In this document: in pieces, positions 36,994 through 46,345 of the stretch
Numbering within the stretch: position 1 is the first letter of the stretch
Layout: every line of letters begins with the position of its first letter
Origin: Leminorella richardii
Lineage (GTDB): Bacteria > Pseudomonadota > Gammaproteobacteria > Enterobacterales > Enterobacteriaceae
NCBI RefSeq assembly: GCF_900478135.1
Contig: NZ_LS483470.1
Coordinates: forward strand, 1,918,501 to 1,982,500
Direction: 5' to 3'
DNA: 64,000 nt
Made by a program: the position numbers and the translations under genes
Notes under the pieces: model-generated
Database searches by the model: none
The model's input: only the letters and a program-made list of their open reading frames with translations
What the model was told of the DNA's origin: nothing

Positions 36994-37709
36994 ATGCATA
37001 AATCGGCGTTAACAAAACGCGCACTGTTTGGGGGCTGCTGTTTATTGCCGTCATTGCCCTTATCGCTTACGGCATTGGCATCAATGCATTAAAGCAGCAT
37101 CAGGAAGATTTGCTCTATCTTGGGCAGCGCCACCTTTATCTGGTTGCCTGTTCCATGCTTCTTGCACTGCTTGTTGGGCTTCCTAGCGGTATCCTTTTAA
37201 GCCGACGCTTTGCTGCTCGCTGGGCTGAGTCTGCGATGCAGATCTTTAATATTGGCAATACACTGCCGCCGCTGGCCGTTTTGGCGCTAGCTATGGTTGT
37301 CGTGGGCATTGGTGATAAACCTGCCATTTTCGCTCTGTTTTTGGCATCTCTGCTGCCCATCGTTCGCAATACCTATTCCGGACTCAAGGCGATTCCCCCT
37401 TCATTAATTGAGGCGGCCGACAGCATCGGCATGACGCCAGTACAGAGATTAATGAAAGTGGAGTTGCCCAATGCACTGCCGGTCATTATGACAGGAGTCC
37501 GCATTGCGGCCGCCATCAATGTGGGTACAGTTCCGCTAACGTTCCTTATTGGCGCCAGCAGCTACGGTGAGCTGATTTTTCCCGGCATTTATCTCAATGA
37601 TGCGACGCTTCTTTTTCTTGGCGCAACGGCAACGGCCTCTGTAGCCCTGCTGCTGGATACGCTTCTTGCTGCACTGAGTTATGTACTTAGCCCTCAGTTA
37701 GCCAGATAA
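36994..37709 (+). pseudogene. Osmoprotectant ABC permease 1, frameshifted near its start
   Basis: A good ribosome-binding site (CCCGGAGGAAAC) leads to ATG 36994, which reads MHKSALTKRALF and then runs out of frame to a stop at 37090. One base missing around 37027-37034 (in TTTGGGGG) explains this. The other frame continues as WGLLFIAVIALIAYGIGI, the first membrane segment, through a complete permease to 37709. The rest shows the binding-protein-dependent transport signature (EAADSIGMTPVQRLMKVELPNALPVIMTG). Only a TTG at 37110 could start the second frame, which would lose the first segment. True decay or sequencing error; the downstream operon genes are intact. Confidence 0.75.
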
Positions 37710-37729
37710 ACAACAAACGGAATACCTCT

Positions 37730-38665
37730 ATGATGACCTATATACTCCAAACGCGATTAATGCGTTGGCTACGCCCTGCGGCTTTCAGTACGCTTTGCGC
37801 AAGTTTGCTTTATTCCGCCACGACTTTTGCCGCTCCTTTGGTACTCGCCAGCAAGAACTTTACTGAGCAGCACATCCTGTCAGCTATTACAGTTCAATAT
37901 CTGGCCACCAAAGGCATTGAAGTCACGCCAAAAACCGATCTGGCCTCCACGATTATCCGTACCGCTATGTTAAACAAGCAGGTGGATATGGCCTGGGAAT
38001 ATACCGGCACGTCGCTGATTGTTTATAACCAGATAAAAGAACCGATGTCGGCAGAAAAGGCCTACCAAACGGTAAAAACGCTGGATGGAAAAAAAGGCAT
38101 CGTCTGGCTTGAACCGGCCGAGATGAACAATACCTATGCCTTTGCCATGCAAAGAGTGCGGGCGGAAAAAGAGAATATCCAGACCCTTTCTCAACTGGTG
38201 GAACGCCTTAATCAAATGCAGCAAGGTGATAAAAAGCACCTCTGGATGATCGGCTTTGACCCAGAGTTTGTGAACCGCTCAGACGGCCTAGCCCCTATGC
38301 AGCAAAAATATGGCTTAACGCTGGAACGCCCTCAAATCCGCCAGATGGATCCTGGTCTTGTGTATAACGCTATTCGCGATGGCTTTGTCGACGCAGGGCT
38401 AATTTATACCACTGACGGGCGAGTCAAAGGCTTCGATTTACAGGTGTTAGAAGACGATAAGGGATACTTTCCAAGTTACGCTGTCACTCCAACGGTCAGA
38501 GCTGACGTACTGGAAAAAACGCCAGGCTTAGCGGAGGCCTTAAACACACTCTCTCGCCTACTGAATAACGACGTTATTTCCACGCTCAATGCCAAAGTGG
38601 ATATCGAACACCAGTCTGCTGAACGCGTCGCGACGCAGTTCCTGCAAGACAACGGCTTACTTTAA
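37730..38665 (+). CDS. Osmoprotectant ABC transporter, substrate-binding protein (OsmX/OpuC-like)
   Basis: 311 aa (alternative start at 37733). Signal sequence to about residue 35 (TTFAA). Binding-protein type for glycine betaine or choline: VLASKNFTEQHILSAITVQYL, DMAWEYTGTSL and DAGLIYTTDGRVKGFDLQVLEDD, typical of the OpuAC/OsmX class. It delivers quaternary amines to the permeases encoded on both sides. 20 bp after permease 1. Confidence 0.88.
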   Translation: MMTYILQTRLMRWLRPAAFSTLCASLLYSATTFAAPLVLASKNFTEQHILSAITVQYLATKGIEVTPKTDLASTIIRTAMLNKQVDMAWEYTGTSLIVYNQIKEPMSAEKAYQTVKTLDGKKGIVWLEPAEMNNTYAFAMQRVRAEKENIQTLSQLVERLNQMQQGDKKHLWMIGFDPEFVNRSDGLAPMQQKYGLTLERPQIRQMDPGLVYNAIRDGFVDAGLIYTTDGRVKGFDLQVLEDDKGYFPSYAVTPTVRADVLEKTPGLAEALNTLSRLLNNDVISTLNAKVDIEHQSAERVATQFLQDNGLL

Positions 38666-38676
38666 GGAGGCGACCA

Positions 38677-39324
38677 TTGGAAACTCTGTCATATATGTGG
38701 CAAGACGCTGGCTACATTGCTGGGCTTACCGGTCAACACCTGCTGCTAGTCAGCATGGCCGTTGGAATGGCGATACTTATTGGTGTACCGCTGGGGGTGT
38801 TGATAGTACGCCACAAGTGGCTGGCTTCACCGGTATTAAGCCTAGCTACCGTGGTACTGACAATCCCATCCATTGCCCTGTTTGGATTGATGATCCCCCT
38901 TTTCTCGGCCATCGGTCAGGGGATCGGTGCCGTGCCGGCGGTAACGGCTGTCTTCCTCTACTCACTGCTGCCCATTGTGCGCAATACCCACGTTGCTCTC
39001 AGCAATTTGCCCGCGGGCCTGCGAGAGGCCGGTCGAGGAATTGGTATGACCTTTTGGCAGCGCCTGCGCTGGGTTGAAATCCCTATGGCTCTGCCCGTTA
39101 TTTTTGGCGGCGTCAGAACCGCCGTTGTCATGAATATTGGCGTGATGGCCATTGCAGCCGTAATCGGTGCCGGTGGGCTTGGCCTGCTACTGCTGCACGG
39201 CATTAGCCGAAGCGACCCTCGCCTGCTGATTGCCGGTGCCGTCATGATTAGCGTATTGGCCATCGCGATGGATTGGCTACTACATCGCCTACAGATTGCC
39301 TTAACGCCTAAAGGAGTACGATAA
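38677..39324 (+). CDS. Osmoprotectant ABC transporter, permease 2
   Basis: 215 aa, starts with TTG at 38677 after AAGGAGGCGACCA, an unusual start codon backed by a strong ribosome-binding site. Five or six membrane segments. The cytoplasmic EAA loop is REAGRGIGMTFWQRLRWVEIPMALPVIFGGVR. It forms the inner-membrane channel with permease 1. The ATPase gene follows directly, GTG starting on the base after the stop. Confidence 0.88.
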   Translation: METLSYMWQDAGYIAGLTGQHLLLVSMAVGMAILIGVPLGVLIVRHKWLASPVLSLATVVLTIPSIALFGLMIPLFSAIGQGIGAVPAVTAVFLYSLLPIVRNTHVALSNLPAGLREAGRGIGMTFWQRLRWVEIPMALPVIFGGVRTAVVMNIGVMAIAAVIGAGGLGLLLLHGISRSDPRLLIAGAVMISVLAIAMDWLLHRLQIALTPKGVR

Positions 39325-40470
39325 GTGATTACATTAGAAAACCTGACTAAAGCCTTTAAGCAGAAAAACGGCCAAACCTTCAACGCCGTTAATAACGTTA
39401 ACCTGCACGTTCCTGAAGGGGAAATGTGCGTGCTGTTAGGCCCTTCCGGCTGCGGTAAAACCACAACGTTAAAAATGGTCAACCGTCTGATCAAACCCAC
39501 CAGCGGTCGCATTCTTATCGATGGTGAAGACACGTCGGGTATGGATACGGTTACCCTACGCCGCAACATTGGCTATGTGATCCAGCAAATTGGCCTGTTT
39601 CCCAACATGACGATTGAAGAAAACATCACCATTGTGCCCCGCATGCTGGGCTGGGACAGTAAGGCCTGCAAAGAGCGGGCTGCCGAACTGATGAACATGG
39701 TTGCCCTCGACCCTGGTCGCTTTTTGAAGCGCTATCCTAAAGAGATGTCCGGCGGTCAGCAGCAGCGCATCGGCGTGATCCGCGCGCTGGCCGCGGATCC
39801 TCCGGTTTTGCTGATGGATGAACCCTTTGGTGCTGTGGATCCTATTAACCGAGAGTCAATTCAAAACGAGTTTCAGGAAATGCAGCGTACGCTGAAAAAG
39901 ACCGTCATGCTGGTAAGCCACGATATCGATGAGGCATTAAAGCTCGGTGACCGCATTGCCATCTTCCGCAAAGGGCAAATCGTTCAGTGCGCTACGCCAG
40001 ATGAGCTGTTGGCCAAGCCGTCTGACGAATTTGTTGGCTCTTTTGTCGGGCAAGACCGTACGTTAAAGCGCCTGCTGCTGGTACAGGCTGGAGACGTGAC
40101 CGACATGCAGGAAACGCTAACGGTTCGTCGTTCAACACCGCTGAGTGAAGCCTTCGCCATCATGGACGACAACGATATGCGCTCTATCGTTGTCGTAAAC
40201 GATGATGAAAAGCCGCTGGGATTTGTTAAGCGCCGCGAGGCTCGAGGGGCTGACGGTGTGTGTGCAGAATTAACTCACCCGATCACCATAACCGCACGAG
40301 CAGAAGATAACCTGCGCATCGTGCTCTCTAAGCTTTATGAGCACAACCTTGTCTGGATGCCGATTGTGGATGAAGAAGGCCGCTACAGCGGTGAAATCTC
40401 TCAGGACTACATTGCTAACTACCTGAGCTCTGGGCGAACGCGCCGCAAAATTGCAACCCTTTCGTCATAA
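39325..40470 (+). CDS. Osmoprotectant ABC transporter, ATPase with CBS domains
   Basis: 381 aa, GTG start. Walker A GPSGCGKTT (about residue 39), signature MSGGQQQR, Walker B VLLMDEPFG, His switch VSHD. The C-terminal third is a tandem CBS pair (VRRSTPLSEAFAIMDDNDMRSIVVVND... RAEDNLRIVLSKLYEHNLVWMPIVDEEG), the part that senses ionic strength in OpuA-type transporters. It closely fits OsmV/ProV-like proteins. Last gene of the operon. Confidence 0.9.
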   Translation: MITLENLTKAFKQKNGQTFNAVNNVNLHVPEGEMCVLLGPSGCGKTTTLKMVNRLIKPTSGRILIDGEDTSGMDTVTLRRNIGYVIQQIGLFPNMTIEENITIVPRMLGWDSKACKERAAELMNMVALDPGRFLKRYPKEMSGGQQQRIGVIRALAADPPVLLMDEPFGAVDPINRESIQNEFQEMQRTLKKTVMLVSHDIDEALKLGDRIAIFRKGQIVQCATPDELLAKPSDEFVGSFVGQDRTLKRLLLVQAGDVTDMQETLTVRRSTPLSEAFAIMDDNDMRSIVVVNDDEKPLGFVKRREARGADGVCAELTHPITITARAEDNLRIVLSKLYEHNLVWMPIVDEEGRYSGEISQDYIANYLSSGRTRRKIATLSS

Positions 40471-40498
40471 TTAAGTGACGCGGTCACGTAATAAATGA

Positions 40499-40533
40499 AA
40501 AAGCGGCGCCTGTTTAGCGCCGCTTCAATTTTT
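40499..40533. terminator. Bidirectional terminator
   Basis: AAGCGGCGC and GCGCCGCTT with a 7-base loop, A-rich before and T-rich after, between two convergent genes. Confidence 0.88.
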
Positions 40534-40538
40534 CAGAC

Positions 40539-40889
40539 TTAAAACGCCTGAGAGTTGGTGCACATCATCTCGTCTGTGTCGACCACGCCAAAACAGACAA
40601 TGTCGTCTTTAAGCGGTAAAGGAAATCCATAAGTAGGCTTACCATTCAGCGTCGTTTCTTTAGTGTCGGGATCCATTTTGATCTCAACAACGTTACCGTT
40701 ACTCCACTCCCACGTGCTAAAGAAGTAAGTATCGCTTGCAGCACAGGTCGTCACTTTACAGGCACTTTGGCTCTTCAGCTCGCCGCTTTTGTAATAGGAA
40801 CACTGAGCCTGAACGTCTTCAGCACAGCCTGCCTTTGCAGCCGAGCTGAAAGTAAACAGAATAAGACCCCAAAAAATCGCTTTATGCAT
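40539..40889 (-). CDS. Small exported Cys-rich protein of unknown function
   Basis: 116 aa from ATG 40889 (GGA upstream; 40904 is possible). Signal peptide MHKAIFWGLILFTFSSAAKA, then a short mature protein with six Cys (CAEDVQAQC, CKVTTC, VCFG, MMCTN), suggesting disulfides in the periplasm. No family recognised. Shares a terminator with the osmoprotectant operon. Confidence 0.72.
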   Translation of the reverse strand: MHKAIFWGLILFTFSSAAKAGCAEDVQAQCSYYKSGELKSQSACKVTTCAASDTYFFSTWEWSNGNVVEIKMDPDTKETTLNGKPTYGFPLPLKDDIVCFGVVDTDEMMCTNSQAF

Positions 40890-40927
40890 CGTTATTGATT
40901 CCATTCAGATGACAAATAGTCAACATG

Positions 40928-40950
40928 AAAACGGCGCTACAGCGCCGTTT
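40928..40950 (-). terminator. ydfG terminator
   Basis: AAACGGCGCT and AGCGCCGTTT with a 2-base gap; on the minus strand the stem is followed by TTTT. Confidence 0.75.
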
Positions 40951-40974
40951 ATCTTCAACAGGTTAATCTAACTC

Positions 40975-41724
40975 TCAGGACGCCTTAACCACTTTCAACG
41001 GATTAAAGCTCTGCGTAACCGGCATCAGTTCAATTCGGTTAACATTAACGTGAGCTGGGAGAGTGGCAATCCAGAATACGCTTTCAGCAATGTCGTCCGC
41101 CGTAAGAGGATTAGCGCCGTCATATAGGCTAGCAGCCTTTTCGTCATCGCCTTTAAACCGCACATTAGAAAATTCCGTTGTGCCACACAGACCCGGCTCT
41201 ACGTCGGTCACGCGAACGGCCGTTCCCGATAAATCAGCGCGCAGGTTTAGGCTAAACTGTTTTACAAACGCCTTGGTTGCTCCGTACACGTTACCGCCGG
41301 GGTACGGATAAGTACCTGCAATGGAGCCCAAATTAATGACGTGCCCGCGGTTGCGCTTAACCATCTGTGGCAAAATAGCGTGCGTGACGGAGGCCAGTGC
41401 GGTGACGTTCGTGTTAATCATTGTGGTCCAGTCCTGGAACTGTGCCTGATGCGCAGGCTCCAAACCTAGCGCCAGCCCTGCGTTGTTTACCAACAGGTCG
41501 ATATCCTTGAACTCGTTGGGCAGTTGGCTCAACGTTTCCAGCAGCTTTTCCCGGTCACACACGTCAAGCTCAACCGGCAAAAAATGTTCACCCAGCTCAG
41601 TCTTAAGCTGCTGCAGGCGTTCAGCACGGCGCGCAACGCCAATCACGCGATGACCCTCTTTCACAAACCGCCTAACGATAGCTTGACCAAATCCGGCCGA
41701 CGCACCGGTCACGAAAACAATCAT
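40975..41724 (-). CDS. ydfG: NADP-dependent 3-hydroxy acid / malonic semialdehyde reductase YdfG
   Basis: 249 aa from ATG 41724 (AAAGGAGATGCC upstream). Short-chain dehydrogenase: TGASAGFGQA (cofactor loop), NNAGLALG, catalytic Ser in INLGSIAGTYPYPGG and YGATKAFVKQFSLN (Tyr-x-x-x-Lys). Close to E. coli YdfG along its length, including VRVTDVEPGLCGTTEFSNVRFKGDD. It oxidises L-allo-threonine/serine-type substrates and reduces malonic semialdehyde. Cytosolic. Confidence 0.93.
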   Translation of the reverse strand: MIVFVTGASAGFGQAIVRRFVKEGHRVIGVARRAERLQQLKTELGEHFLPVELDVCDREKLLETLSQLPNEFKDIDLLVNNAGLALGLEPAHQAQFQDWTTMINTNVTALASVTHAILPQMVKRNRGHVINLGSIAGTYPYPGGNVYGATKAFVKQFSLNLRADLSGTAVRVTDVEPGLCGTTEFSNVRFKGDDEKAASLYDGANPLTADDIAESVFWIATLPAHVNVNRIELMPVTQSFNPLKVVKAS

Positions 41725-41818
41725 GGCATCTCCTTTCATCTATTGAGCGCAGGGTTAACAGGAAAAATCACAACGATTTTTAGAGCGTACCACATTAATC
41801 AGGCTGGCACACCGTACA

Positions 41819-42490
41819 CTAGTCGCACTGAATAAGGCTAAGATCGATAAAGCCGCTGAGGTCACGCTCTTCAGGGCGGGCAAGATAGGGTAACTCACCG
41901 ATGCAGGGAGCAGAAATGTTCTGTTTTAACGCAGCGATAGTCTCTGCATAGTAGGCTAAGCCGGGGTTGATACGGTTAGCGACCCAACCGGCAATTTTCA
42001 GCCCGTCACGCTCTATGGCTTCGGCGGTTAAGATCGCATGGTTGATACACCCTAACTGAATGCCAACGACTAAAATCACCGGCATTTTTTCCTCAATCAC
42101 CCATTCAGACAAAGGGCGCATGCCGTTAAGTAAAAAGCGCCATCCGCCAATACCTTCAACAATCACACAGTCGCTTTGAGCCTGTAACCGATGCAAACCC
42201 AGAGTCAGGTTTTCATAATCCAACGGGCTTTCGCCATAGGTTAATGCGGCATGGTGTTCGATAATGACGGGGTTGACATCTTTATAGGTAACGGCAACAG
42301 AAGACGAGGCCTGTAATACCAGCGCATCCTGGTTTCTCATGCCCTCTTCGGTTTCATGTGAGGCAATGGCTATGGGCTTATATCCGGCAACGCGCTTACC
42401 CTGTTTGATAAAAGCCTGTAACAGAGCGCGGGAAACAACAGTTTTACCCACTTCGGTACATGTCCCTGTTACAAAAAATCGATTTGGCAT
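41819..42490 (-). CDS. Dethiobiotin synthetase paralogue (YnfK/BioD2-like)
   Basis: 223 aa from ATG 42490, which places the ATP loop at the N-terminus (FFVTGTCTEVGKT). Thr/Lys of GKT and EGIGGWRFLL are BioD motifs. The enzyme closes the ureido ring of biotin using CO2 and ATP. No other bio gene is near; as in E. coli, this BioD paralogue lies next to mlc, so it is the ynfK-type copy rather than the one in the bio operon. Whether it contributes to biotin synthesis is unknown. Confidence 0.88.
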   Translation of the reverse strand: MPNRFFVTGTCTEVGKTVVSRALLQAFIKQGKRVAGYKPIAIASHETEEGMRNQDALVLQASSSVAVTYKDVNPVIIEHHAALTYGESPLDYENLTLGLHRLQAQSDCVIVEGIGGWRFLLNGMRPLSEWVIEEKMPVILVVGIQLGCINHAILTAEAIERDGLKIAGWVANRINPGLAYYAETIAALKQNISAPCIGELPYLARPEERDLSGFIDLSLIQCD

Positions 42491-42723
42491 AAAGGCAGTC
42501 GCTCCGGAACCTACAATAAATAAATGGGCATCTGTAGATAGAGGTCTATCGAAAAAGGCGCCGCTAAACATCCTGCAGAACCGCCTTGAGCTGGCAGAGG
42601 CGTCACTGTATCAATGTCAAAAGTCTAGGCGATGCCCTGCTGCAATAGATTGCGTTAGCTCAATATTTAATGAATAAAGGGAAATTCATCGGGAAAACAA
42701 ATCGTTGATAGCATCAAAGATCG

Positions 42724-43941
42724 CTATCCTTGAAGCAGCCCTAAAAGAAGAGAACCGTCATAGAGCGCCATTTTTACCAACGCAGAGGCAGGCATCGTAC
42801 TGACGTTCACAAAGCGCGTCGGTTCAATGCGTAGAGAAAGGCTATAGTCCGGCATCGCGTGGTTTCGGATACTCTCTTCAAGAGCCGGATAAAGAATCGA
42901 AGAGGCTTTATTTAGCGGCGAGCCAATCAGGATTTTTTCCGGGTTAAACACATTAACCATCACAGCGGCAATTTTCCCTACGCGCAGCCCTACCTGCTGG
43001 ACGATCTCTTTTGCCAGAGCGTCGTTCGCGTTGGCATAGCGACACAGGTTATCAATACTTAACGAGGAGAAGTTCAGCAGTGACTCAGGATGACTTTCCC
43101 GCAGCTCACCTGTGCGCGCTAGAATGCTGCCCATGCTGACCAGCGTCTCTAGGCATCCATGGTGGCCGCAGTAGCAGGCTTTATCGCAGCCCTCAACGCG
43201 CGTATGGCCGATTTCGATACGACGACTTGAGTCAGCGTGCAGAATGCGTCCACCGCTAATTACCGATGCACCAACCGTATCATCAATCACGATCTGAATA
43301 ACGTTCTGGCAGTTCATGGCTGCGCCGTAAAGGGCTTCGCTCATTGTCCAGGCAACAATATCCTGCTGTACGTAAACAGGCAGTCCGGTTCGCTGGCTCA
43401 GGCTCGATGCCAAAGGCACTCTCTCTTCGTCATAAAACGGCAGTTTTTGCACCGTACCAGTCGCTGTATCAATCAGTCCCGGCACTGTGATAGCAATTGA
43501 GGTCAAACGCCCCAGCAGCGGCTGATGTCGCTCGAAGAAAGCCTCGATTTCAGCAGTAAAGCGCGTAAGCCAAGGTGCCGTTTTATCTACCGGAAAAGGG
43601 ATCTGTTCTTCAATAACGAGATTGTTACTTAAGTCCTGAAGCGCCAGAGACAGGGAGCCGTAATGAATGCGCACACCGAGATAGTGCCAGCCTGAGGTAT
43701 CCAACTCCACGCCGACAGCGGGTCGCCCTCGGCTGCCCGGTTCGCTCACTTCAGTTTCTTTGACCAGATGAGCATCCTGAAGCTCACGCACAATCTTGGT
43801 GATGCTGGCGGGTGCTAGTTGAGAGATCTTAGACAGCGAGATGCGTGAAATAGGGCCAAACATATCGATCAGACGATATACGGTTCCCGCATTCGCCTGC
43901 TTAATGTGGTCAATATGACCCGGTTGCCCTTCTCTATTCAC
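42724..43941 (-). CDS. mlc: ROK-family sugar-responsive repressor Mlc (DgsA)
   Basis: 405 aa, matching E. coli Mlc (406). N-terminal HTH (SRISLSKISQLAPASITKIVRELQDAHLV) and ROK fold with the zinc motif EGCDKACYCGHHGCLETL. In E. coli, Mlc represses ptsG, manXYZ and malT and is released by membrane-bound EIIBC-Glc. The sugar pocket is degenerate (IDDTVGASVISGG). Neighbours (ynfK-type bioD and ynfM-like MFS) are as in E. coli. Confidence 0.94.
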   Translation of the reverse strand: MNREGQPGHIDHIKQANAGTVYRLIDMFGPISRISLSKISQLAPASITKIVRELQDAHLVKETEVSEPGSRGRPAVGVELDTSGWHYLGVRIHYGSLSLALQDLSNNLVIEEQIPFPVDKTAPWLTRFTAEIEAFFERHQPLLGRLTSIAITVPGLIDTATGTVQKLPFYDEERVPLASSLSQRTGLPVYVQQDIVAWTMSEALYGAAMNCQNVIQIVIDDTVGASVISGGRILHADSSRRIEIGHTRVEGCDKACYCGHHGCLETLVSMGSILARTGELRESHPESLLNFSSLSIDNLCRYANANDALAKEIVQQVGLRVGKIAAVMVNVFNPEKILIGSPLNKASSILYPALEESIRNHAMPDYSLSLRIEPTRFVNVSTMPASALVKMALYDGSLLLGLLQG

Positions 43942-44223
43942 TCTGCTGCCTCTTTTGAAATCCGCGAAATAATTGCTTTAGCTGCCGGAATTTATTCAAC
44001 AAGCTATGTATAATTGTTGATATAAAAGCGCGAATCGTCGAATGTTGACTGCTGCAACACAAAGAATAACGCGGCTGGACTTTCAAGCCCAACGGCTGTG
44101 GATTATCGTTTAAGCCACTCCGTTTGTCATCCCTATCGGAGCTGAATTTCCCGCCGCAGGCCAATTTACTAAGGAACTGCCGTGGAACCCCGTGAGTCTG
44201 AATCTGAAGAAGATGCAGAGACA

Positions 44224-45492
44224 ATGAGTGAATCTCAAATCAAGCAAGAGCCACCAGCCCAGACCACCACTAAAAACAGCCTCCGACGAACGCCCTTTAT
44301 CGTGCGAGGAACGCCTGGGTTCGCCCGCGTTACCGCCGCGCTGTTCTCTGCAGGGCTTGCGACGTTTGCCCTGCTCTACTGCGTTCAGCCTATTCTGCCG
44401 ATTTTATCCGCTGACTTTAACATCTCCCCCGCCAGCAGTAGCCTGTCGCTGTCTTTATCAACCGCGATGCTGGCCGTTGGCCTGTTGTTTACCGGCCCTA
44501 TTTCGGATGCCGTTGGCCGCAAGCCGGTGATGGTAACGGCTCTGCTTTTAGCGGCGCTGTTTACTATCGCCAGTACGCTTACCACCAGCTGGCACGGCAT
44601 CCTCATCACTCGCGCTCTAGTTGGCCTTTCGCTAAGCGGCGTGGCTGCTGTCGCTATGTCCTATCTGAGCGAGGAAATCGATCCGCAGTACGTTGCCTTT
44701 GCAATGGGGCTTTACATCAGCGGCAACTCTATTGGCGGCATGAGCGGTCGTCTTTTAACTGGCGTATTGACTGACCTATTCTCATGGCGCATTACTCTTG
44801 GCATTATCGGCGCTGTTGCACTGATTGCCGCGCTGGTTTTCTGGCGTATTCTGCCGCCGTCTAAGCACTTTCGTCCTTCTTCGCTTAGGCCTAAAACACT
44901 ACTGCTTAACTTTCGCCTCCACTGGCACGACCGCGGCCTGCCTCTGCTATTTGCGGAAGGCTTTCTGCTAATGGGGAGCTTCGTCACTCTGTTTAACTAC
45001 ATTGGCTATCGTCTGATGGAAGCACCCTACTATATAAGCCAAACTTTTGTCGGCTTCCTGTCTCTGGTGTATATAACCGGGACTTACAGTTCGCCAAAAG
45101 CGGGGGCTCTGACGTTTAAATATGGTCGTGGTCCGGTCTTTATGGCATCTGTTGGCTTAATGCTGCTGGGGCTTGTTATCAGCCTTTTTTCACCAATCTG
45201 GCTGATCCTTATTGGGCTGCTGGCGTTTTCCTGTGGTTTTTTTGCTGCCCACTCTGTGGCAAGCAGCTGGATTGGGCAGCGTGCGAAGCGCGCCAAAGGT
45301 CAGGCGTCGGCGCTGTATCTGTTTTTCTACTATGCAGGCTCCAGCGTGGCGGGTACCTCAGGCGGCTTTGTTTGGTATCACTACGGCTGGTCCGGACTTG
45401 TGCTGTTTTTATCCCTGATGCTGGCCTGTGCGCTGTTTATCAGCCGCTGGCTGTCGCTTTTGCCCTCTGTCGGCAAAAAGAAAACTACCTGA
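44224..45492 (+). CDS. ynfM: MFS transporter YnfM-like
   Basis: 422 aa from ATG 44224; an upstream start at 44182 would add 14 acidic residues. Twelve membrane segments, the DHA1-type motif GPISDAVGRKPVMV and a polar N-terminal tail, as in E. coli YnfM. An exporter, substrate unknown. Position next to mlc agrees with E. coli, where ynfL lies between them; no ynfL is present here. Confidence 0.85.
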   Translation: MSESQIKQEPPAQTTTKNSLRRTPFIVRGTPGFARVTAALFSAGLATFALLYCVQPILPILSADFNISPASSSLSLSLSTAMLAVGLLFTGPISDAVGRKPVMVTALLLAALFTIASTLTTSWHGILITRALVGLSLSGVAAVAMSYLSEEIDPQYVAFAMGLYISGNSIGGMSGRLLTGVLTDLFSWRITLGIIGAVALIAALVFWRILPPSKHFRPSSLRPKTLLLNFRLHWHDRGLPLLFAEGFLLMGSFVTLFNYIGYRLMEAPYYISQTFVGFLSLVYITGTYSSPKAGALTFKYGRGPVFMASVGLMLLGLVISLFSPIWLILIGLLAFSCGFFAAHSVASSWIGQRAKRAKGQASALYLFFYYAGSSVAGTSGGFVWYHYGWSGLVLFLSLMLACALFISRWLSLLPSVGKKKTT

Positions 45493-45507
45493 TGAGGGAT
45501 ACATAAC

Positions 45508-45654
45508 ATGCCTAGTAAGAACAATAAGCCAAGCCTACTCTCACGGATATTGAATGGGGTGGTTCAAAATGTGAGAGAGCACCTGATGATCTATCTGGTT
45601 ATCTGGCTTATTGTGATGGCGCTGGATGTTTACTTTATCTGGTTCTATGAGTAG
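45508..45654 (+). CDS. Small single-span membrane protein
   Basis: 48 aa. GAGGGA lies upstream of ATG 45508, 15 bp after the MFS stop. The basic amphipathic N-terminus (KNNKPSLLSRILNGVV) is followed by one hydrophobic span (LMIYLVIWLIVMALDVYFIW) and FYE. It is probably translated from the ynfM transcript and could be an accessory subunit. Not recognised as a named small protein. Confidence 0.65.
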   Translation: MPSKNNKPSLLSRILNGVVQNVREHLMIYLVIWLIVMALDVYFIWFYE

Positions 45655-45666
45655 CGTCTGTATCCA

Positions 45667-46263
45667 TTACACTAACAGATTTGAACCGTCATAAATGGCC
45701 AAGACCAGATCGTCCAAGAGTGGTTCATCGCCGATCTGATTGATAATCAAATCTTTGGCGTCCAAGGTATAACAGAATGCCAGCGTCGTAGTCTGCTGTG
45801 CTTTAGCCAGTGAGAACGCCACGCTATCGGATAAAAACTCAATGGCTGTCACCGTTGAGCCAACGATCTTAGCGCGGTCTTCATCTCCATCCTGAAAAGG
45901 CTTTCCGTTAAGTCGTGTATGCCTTTCACTGCTCCATAGACAAAAAATTATCCATGAGGGTGTTTCATCCTCATCACAATCCAGCTGAATGCCTAGAAAT
46001 CCTGCCCCGCCCATTCCGTAAGTGCCAAAATAGGTTTCCAAACCGATAATTTTGCGACCCGTGTATTTCTCCTGCTCATCACACAAACGCAGCGGCATAC
46101 CAATCAGGCTGATATCCCCTTCGTCAGCGCCGATCGTTGGAACAGCGTCACTGGAAATAAAGCCTCGTGCAGCCCAGCGCTGTTGCTCTTCTGCATTACT
46201 GACAAAAGTAAAATTGGCCTCTACGGTTCCCAGTTTCAGATCCTCTAAATTACGCTGCATCAT
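45667..46263 (-). CDS. Protein of unknown function
   Basis: 198 aa from ATG 46263 (GGGAGAATAATAAG upstream). Soluble, acidic, with no signal or membrane segment. Segments such as GGAGFLGIQLDCDEDETPSWIIFCLWSSERHTRLNG look like a beta-rich fold. Not recognised. It lies after fumC on the same strand but is separated from it by a terminator. Confidence 0.65.
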   Translation of the reverse strand: MMQRNLEDLKLGTVEANFTFVSNAEEQQRWAARGFISSDAVPTIGADEGDISLIGMPLRLCDEQEKYTGRKIIGLETYFGTYGMGGAGFLGIQLDCDEDETPSWIIFCLWSSERHTRLNGKPFQDGDEDRAKIVGSTVTAIEFLSDSVAFSLAKAQQTTTLAFCYTLDAKDLIINQIGDEPLLDDLVLAIYDGSNLLV

Positions 46264-46301
46264 CTTATTATTCTCCCTGACTGATACACTCAACTTCGAC
46301 G

Positions 46302-46326
46302 AAAAAGGCGCCCGAGGGCGCCTTCA
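46302..46326 (-). terminator. fumC terminator
   Basis: AAGGCGCCC and GGGCGCCTT are perfectly paired; on the minus strand TTTTTC follows. Confidence 0.88.
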
Positions 46327-46345
46327 TCATACCGCTTAAGGGCGT

